Of a stretch of DNA of 64,000 nt, positions 58,812 to 64,000 are shown piece by piece (the stretch's first letter is position 1; each line of letters opens with the position of its first letter). Where the stretch lies: contig NC_030992.1 in assembly GCF_000149955.1 (NCBI RefSeq), forward strand, positions 2,531,477-2,595,476, in the 5' to 3' direction. Position numbers and translations under genes: made by a program. This DNA is from Fusarium oxysporum f. sp. lycopersici 4287. Its lineage: Eukaryota > Ascomycota > Sordariomycetes > Hypocreales > Nectriaceae. The notes under the pieces were generated by a model. That model searched no databases. It saw only the letters and a program-made list of their open reading frames with translations, and had not been told where the DNA came from.

Positions 58812-59343
58812 ATGGGTGGTAGCAGTCTCCGTATTACACGGAGCGAAATGACCAGAATCAGGGGCTGAATCTCATGAGGAACAATGGATGCCAAAGCGAT
58901 TTTTAGAATCCTATTCATAAAACACCACTTGCGTAATACGACGAGAGCACAGACGACGACAATGTTACGATCATAGCGATAAAGCTACTTATTAATTCTT
59001 AAAAGAGTGTCCGTGTCGGCTACTTCCTTCCAAGCCAAGCCAAATGGCTATATGATTGACATTGCTGTCTCTGCCCTACCAGAGGGACTTTAATATCCAA
59101 GTATTTGCCCTGTTTGCCAGGCGATACTTTTCCTTGCCGATCAAGAAACCGTGATTCAGGTAAACGCCACGCTGTCCACAAAAGAAAAGAAAAGAAAGTG
59201 ATTTTTCAGAAGAAAAGCATCTCGGTGATGCGGTCGTCACAGGTCATCAGGTTCGGCCGTATACGTCGTTGTAGAAATCATGATTGTTCCGATCTGAGCG
59301 AGGTGTTGTACCGTTTGTTCGGAAGATTCTAGACAGAACACCT
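58812..59343. other. Convergent 3' intergenic region
   Basis: Lies between the HIU hydrolase gene (+) and a small unknown gene (-). No other signal seen. Confidence 0.55.
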
Positions 59344-59908
59344 CTAGCTCCTCCGAAACTTGCTCATAAACCCTTTCTTAGAGCGATGGGTTGGTACGTC
59401 GGGCGAAGTCGGTGGTGTGTCCTCTTCGTCTCTCCTCGTGGTCCTAGACGCGAGACTATCGGTCTCGTCCTTGGAGAGTCGGATGCTTGATGTAGATGGG
59501 CGGAAGCTGTTCATAGATGGATTGCCGGCTCTGATACTCTCGTTATCTCCAACATCAGATTGAACCAGGGAGAATACACTGTAGAGAGCTTCCGAAGTGG
59601 GGGTAATGCGCCCATGGTTGAGAGTGCGTCGTTTCTTCCTTAGGAAAGATCGCCGAGTTCGCATAAGTGCCCGGTCAGGATCGATATCTTCTTGAGTGAG
59701 ACAAGCGTTGGGTGAAAGATCCGCATCTGGATGTGGGAGTGTGGTGTTTCGGACTATAAAATGGTTAGAAACAGATGTTCCCTTGCAGTAGTTAGGTACC
59801 GACTAAATACTCACCATTGTTAAAGGGCTCCGGGAATCCTGTGTCTCTTGGTTCTCTCGATTCCCTTCGAGGCTTGGCGGTACTCGTAATAGTGATAGTG
59901 TCCGCCAT
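59344..59908 (-). CDS. Small unrecognised protein, polar with basic C-terminus
   Basis: Exons 59908-59815 and 59753-59344 give 167 residues. The 61-nt intron has a GTGAGT donor, a CTAAC branch point and a TATAG acceptor. I do not recognise the family. The N-terminus (MADTITITSTAKPRRES) is polar. The middle has a basic patch (RTRRSFLRKKRRTL) that could be a nuclear localisation signal. A Ser/Thr-rich region with PTSPDVPT follows, and the end is again basic (HRSKKGFMSKFRRS). No membrane segment or enzymatic motif is visible, so it looks mostly disordered. The good splice signals and codon pattern support a real gene; the function is unknown. Confidence 0.65.
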
Positions 59909-62900
59909 TGTTTCGGTAGATTTGGAGTGTGTAGAATGAGAGGTCACTTGATGGTCGGCCGAGAGTTGAGTATGTGTTTATGATGAGAAGAATTAAAAGG
60001 AAAGAAAAAAAATAGCGATTTTGCTCAGTCCCTGACTACATCGACTCTTGACTGTGGCTGTATTACCACATGGGGCAAGTTCAGATGGACGTGAGAGAGA
60101 GCGTGGGTGTAAGCGGGCGCGATACCGTTTTTGTCTCCCGCCAGAGCAAAGCCTCAGCGGTTGCACGTAACCTTGAGCTTTTCAGAGAAAAAGCACTGAG
60201 GAGAAGAGTGCAAAGAAGGAGAATGAGGCAGTTATGTTGGTCTGTCACTGAAGAAAAAGGAGATTTCACTTTCGCTTCAGTGAAGAGAAGGCCGGAAGAT
60301 TTTTTGGTCAAATTAAACCAGCGGCAGGGGACGAATTTGGAGTAGTGCAGACAGCGCTGTAAGTCTGTAAGAGCTGGGCTGAAGTTGCTGGGGTAGGAGA
60401 TTTGGGTAAGGGAGCGATAGTGATAGTGAGCGACGGGCGATGGGCGATGGGGGATCAGACAGGGTTATATTCCGCCCACAGAATGATGAGCTACATGGAG
60501 CGATTACGATTAGCTTCTTCGTCTTGGTCACTGCTTGGCCTACAGCCTCCTCAAGCGCTGAGTTTGATCGGATCTTCGGCGCGTCCAATGTCGAGCTTAA
60601 TCGTGAGGCTTGGCTCTCGCTATTCGGCACCTCAGCCAAGAGAGACTGTGAACAACCAAGCCCAGCCAAGAAAGCAGCAGTGGTAAAGTGGCCCTTTGCC
60701 TGCGCCCCCAGAGAGAGCAAGTCCCAAAAGACAGAAATGACAGGGGTGCGAAGAAGGGCAGAGTGCGTAATTGACAAGGGGTGGAGTGGTTCCAGAGGCA
60801 GGTAAAACTCCGACAGACAGACAAGTTCTGTGAACAAAGAAAGGCAAAAAGTGAATGAGTATTACTCACCTTGACTTGTCTTACAACGTCTTGTGTCTCT
60901 GATCACTACCAAAGGCGGATTTGATGAGCACCGCCTAAGGAAGCACGAAGGCTAGGCAAACAATGAAACTCGATGGAGCTGAGGATCTGCACAATGGGAA
61001 TTTGCTAGTCGAACCGTCTCTGTTGGTTGTATCGCAATTTACGCCCGACAACATAAAAGCCGGAGACGCTTTCAGTGGTCCTAGTGACCTGGGGTACAGG
61101 CAAGTTTGTATGCGTCAAGTGGCGTTGCTTCTGCTTGAGGCTCGGCCCAGGCGCCTTCGTTAGCGGGGCTTTGTATCCGTAAGTGGTGGGTCGTCGTTCG
61201 TCAGCCGAGAATTGGCTGTTCTCGCTTGGCGAGAATGATTTGTTGGGCAAAAAGGGCGACGTGACAGTAAGAAACCACCGACGGGCGACAACGACGAAGA
61301 CTTTGGTACTTGGTAGACGCTGGCCAGCGGGCAGATGTCTATTATTGGGTCAAGTTCTGCTTATCCTGCGCCTCTAGAGACAAGACACAACGGTCAGATT
61401 CTAAAGGAATCGAGTGAGAAACGATGGATAGTGGAGGGATGAGCAACTCAAAGTTCAATTGCCGCTTTGTATCTGGCTGGGTTATTCTGTTTTATTTATA
61501 AGCTATCAATTGCCAGTTGCGCTGCTCCTTGTCAGCGTCACAAGATAGTCTGGTTTGCCCACCTATGTGCCCAACTGTCTCTGATACTGTATCGTTATTC
61601 ATCAGTTCACTCACTGTTCTGTGCCGACCAAGCGGTTTTCCCTTCCCCCCCTCTCTGTTCTTCCCCCAACAGCCTAGGATATGCCCAGTAGTATCATGAA
61701 CAGGACCCCAGTCCAGTACACATGACGACAAAACGGACCGTGCAGCTGGACTTCAGCCGGTGTCTCGCAGGCCATAGTGTTAGTGGCTCGCCAAGCAGTT
61801 CTGCTGTAGGCCAAGGCTCAAAGGGGCCCGCTCCTCGTCGAGCGTCAAAAGAGTACGGGTTTCCCAATTGTTCAGGTCTTGGATTGGTAGAATCGTAAGA
61901 GACGGCAAGACGGCATTCGATTTCGATGGCGGGGTCACCGATAGTCCGCTCACTGACAACGATATGTCTCTTCTTGGCGCAGCACTCACGTGAAGTTTTG
62001 GCCAGTCTACCGAAGTCTTGTTGCAATGCATCAACAACAACACTGACTACTCCGTACTATATCTGTTGTCGCTATTCCCGGCGCTGGGCTCTGTAATTTC
62101 AACATCTAACCCCTCGGCCCCTGATCAATTAGGTCCAGCTCCTAGTACCCCGCTCATTCCCGCTAATATGGATGGATGTACGGATACATCATATCAAATA
62201 ATAAACACCTTACAGGACGGGAATGGAGAATTGGCTCCCTCCCAATTTCATCTCAGTCCTTTTCATTCCGGCCCCTGATTTAGGTCTTTGGGACACTTAC
62301 AGCAAAAGATCTACTAACAACACTCTTGATCGTGTTGGTAGGGGCAAAGATTGGAGCCATGACTACTAACATAATACCGCCAATTCCTGTAACTTCAATG
62401 CACGCACATGTACATGTACTGGGGGTTGCTTGGCTGCGAAGGAGGGTGGCTACCAGTTATCCAATGACAAGAAATCCGCTAACCATCAAATCGGCGTGCC
62501 TATTCCAGAAGGTCAAGCGAATACGTACCGCAAGTCCTGAAGTACACTCCGGTTGGCTTTGCAATCTTTGATCCTGAGTGAAGCATGATTTGCTAGACAA
62601 TCTACCAACGCAACGCCTTGACGAATAGTATGGTTTCAACATTCGAACTCTCCCGTCCGGCACAGCCCTTTATCGAGGAAATCGAGGCTCTGCGTGGGTA
62701 AAGGACGCCACACCAGAGCTGCATTTTGATAGGTCAGCCCGTATCCTTGGCATGACAGACTTCCAACTATCGAGTTGCGTTGCACCTCGTAAACGGAATA
62801 CGAAACTGCCCAGCCCTTTGACACTTGCTTACAAGTTACAAGCGCTTAAGCGGCACGTTTCGTTCCGGTCTACAGAGTACTTCGAGACCTTTCAGCACCT

Positions 62901-63470
62901 GCGGTTGCAACATATATATGCCGAATAGCCCTGAGTGTATGCGATCACCCAGTTTTGTTTATGTACCGAAAACCCTTAGACTTTAAGTTTGCGGTCGTCG
63001 GCAATTCCGCGTCTAGTCGATCTTGTGTGGAGAAATTGCTCCAGCGACTATGACGATACTGCTTGGTCTCCTACGCTGATCACGCCCTATCAGCTCTCAA
63101 ACTAGCCATGCCGAGTTTCATGTTGCGAATGAAGTTTTGATCGGCATTGGGTGCAGACATTAGACTGGCAAGACTGGCAGATGAGCAGATGAGGCATATG
63201 AGGCATATGAGTGAGTTGGTCGGCAAATCATGAGATGATCCCCAAATTGTCCCACATCTGTTATGAATACAACTCACGTACGTGTTGGTTGATGGTTGTT
63301 TTGCCAAGCTTTTGATGGAAGCATCATAACATGTTGGGAAAATCTATTTGGTATCGATACCTAACTTCTTCTCTTACTTCCCTAGAATGATAAAAGACAA
63401 ATCCATTATGGTACGCCATAAGAACCCATTGACCTCAGACAAGTTCAGATTGAAAGCAAGAACAATGATC
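59909..63470. other. Gene-poor 3.5-kb region
   Basis: No frame with an ATG and recognisable motif was found. The left part is the promoter and leader of the small unknown gene; a donor-like AAGGTGAGTAAT on the minus strand near 60863-60873 would fit a leader intron. Minisatellite-like 9-bp tandem repeats lie at 63162-63211. Otherwise the sequence is ordinary mixed composition with scattered stops. Confidence 0.45.
63162..63211 (+). repeat. Two adjacent 9-bp tandem repeats
   Basis: AGACTGGCA is repeated twice (63162-63179). It is followed shortly by about 2.5 copies of ATGAGGCAT (63189-63211). Confidence 0.8.
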
Positions 63471-64000
63471 CTAGTTACCTCTCCGGCCACCAGTGCTCAT
63501 GAGTGTGATTTTCTGTTTCTTCTTCTTCTTACCCCCAGCACTACTACTGATTCCTCCTACTCCAGCAGCAGTATTTGAACTAACACTACTCTCCGCGGCT
63601 TCAATAGCCTGTATCTGCATTGCTAGATCGGTCGTATCAAACAGATCCTCATCTCTGAGCCACCCGTCATTGGCGTTCAAGGGTTGTGCAGATGTTATCT
63701 CGGGCGATCCATTAATTGCTCTTGTGCCCCAAACTGTCCTTTGTGTTGAGGGGCTGGTCGACATTTCAGCTAATGTCTCGAATCCTGGTCGGGGATCCGG
63801 GGGCGTGGTGCCTGAGTGCCCGCTCAATGGTTGGAAATCCTCCATGTCCATTCGAGGCGCCATATCCTCCTCTAACGGCTCAGGAAGCCTCTGATATCCA
63901 GTAGTCTTACGCAGATTCGCGGCTTCAAGCCGCTCTGCTTGCAGACGCTCCCGTTCTTCCTGTGTCTCTTTGTCACGGTTACGTCTCCGTCTCCGCTCAA
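63471..64000 (-). CDS. 3' end of an unidentified gene running off the window
   Basis: The minus-strand frame ending at 63471 is open through to the right edge (at least 175 codons), so the ATG near 63862 is internal. The visible part begins with an Arg/Glu-rich, probably helical segment (ERRRRRNRDKETQEERERL). A polar, Pro/Ser-rich region and an Ala/Ser/Gly run follow, and the end is a Lys cluster (GGKKKKKQKITLMSTGG). Lys-rich tails of this kind occur at the ends of several fungal RING and zinc-finger proteins, but no domain is visible here. No function is proposed. Confidence 0.65.
   Translation of the reverse strand, partial: ERRRRRNRDKETQEERERLQAERLEAANLRKTTGYQRLPEPLEEDMAPRMDMEDFQPLSGHSGTTPPDPRPGFETLAEMSTSPSTQRTVWGTRAINGSPEITSAQPLNANDGWLRDEDLFDTTDLAMQIQAIEAAESSVSSNTAAGVGGISSSAGGKKKKKQKITLMSTGGRRGN

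Noticed and set aside
60313..60837. 174-codon frame (-)
   Set aside because: No ATG start, no known motif, Ser/Leu-rich sequence typical of a pyrimidine-rich leader.

Overview
The window is nuclear DNA of a filamentous ascomycete, most likely a Sordariomycete of the Hypocreales and probably Fusarium or a close relative. That is an inference. The basis is short spliceosomal introns (about 48-86 nt) with GTRAGT-type donors and RCTAAC branch points, pyrimidine-rich leaders, and recognisable filamentous-fungal orthologues (STE7-type MEK, SNF1, isocitrate lyase, neutral trehalase, SPT6). Several introns of a multiple of three nucleotides stay open, and alternative start codons inflate several raw reading frames, so all gene models were rebuilt from splice signals and in-frame ATGs.

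Layout. 0.7-3.4 kb: gamma-tubulin complex GCP3 (-). 4.0-5.5 kb: SAGA subunit HFI1/ADA1 (+). 8.75-10.0 kb: PKA regulatory subunit (+) after a long CT-rich leader. 10.5-11.2 kb: BCAS2/SPF27 splicing factor (-). 12.5-13.3 kb: STF2-like small protein (-) whose ATG is split by a 399-nt intron. 16.2-20.6 kb: SPT6 (-). 22.6-24.3 kb: STE7-type MEK (+). 24.7-25.7 kb: HAD hydrolase (-). 26.3-28.3 kb: a divergent pair, a methyltransferase-fold protein (-) and a CDC123/D123-like ATP-grasp protein (+), sharing a 275-bp promoter with a perfect 15-bp direct repeat. 29.2-32.5 kb: BRE4/aromatic-acid-exporter-type membrane protein (+), broken by a 100-N gap and a frame-disrupted stretch. 32.8-35.2 kb: DNA polymerase epsilon subunit DPB2 (-). 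35.6-36.4 kb: a probable mitochondrial protein of unknown function (+), followed by an AT-rich island. 37.8-40.1 kb: SNF1 (+). 40.9-42.8 kb: isocitrate lyase (-). 45.3-47.6 kb: neutral trehalase (-) with two frame breaks. 49.4-50.1 kb: Yippee-like protein (-). 50.9-52.4 kb: DUG1-like M20 peptidase (-). 53.7-55.7 kb: MPE1 (+). 56.2-57.3 kb: GET3 (-). 58.4-58.8 kb: 5-hydroxyisourate hydrolase (+). 59.3-59.9 kb: small basic unknown (-). 63.5-64.0 kb: 3' end of an unidentified gene (-).

Most of the content is conserved housekeeping and signalling. One biological theme recurs: the PKA regulatory subunit, SNF1, isocitrate lyase and neutral trehalase all belong to nutrient and carbon-source control. 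Their co-location is probably ordinary gene order and not an operon-like unit. The part most like an undescribed system is the divergent methyltransferase/ATP-grasp pair at 26.3-28.3 kb, which also contains a 26-nt candidate intron. No tRNA, rRNA, CRISPR or intact transposon was seen.
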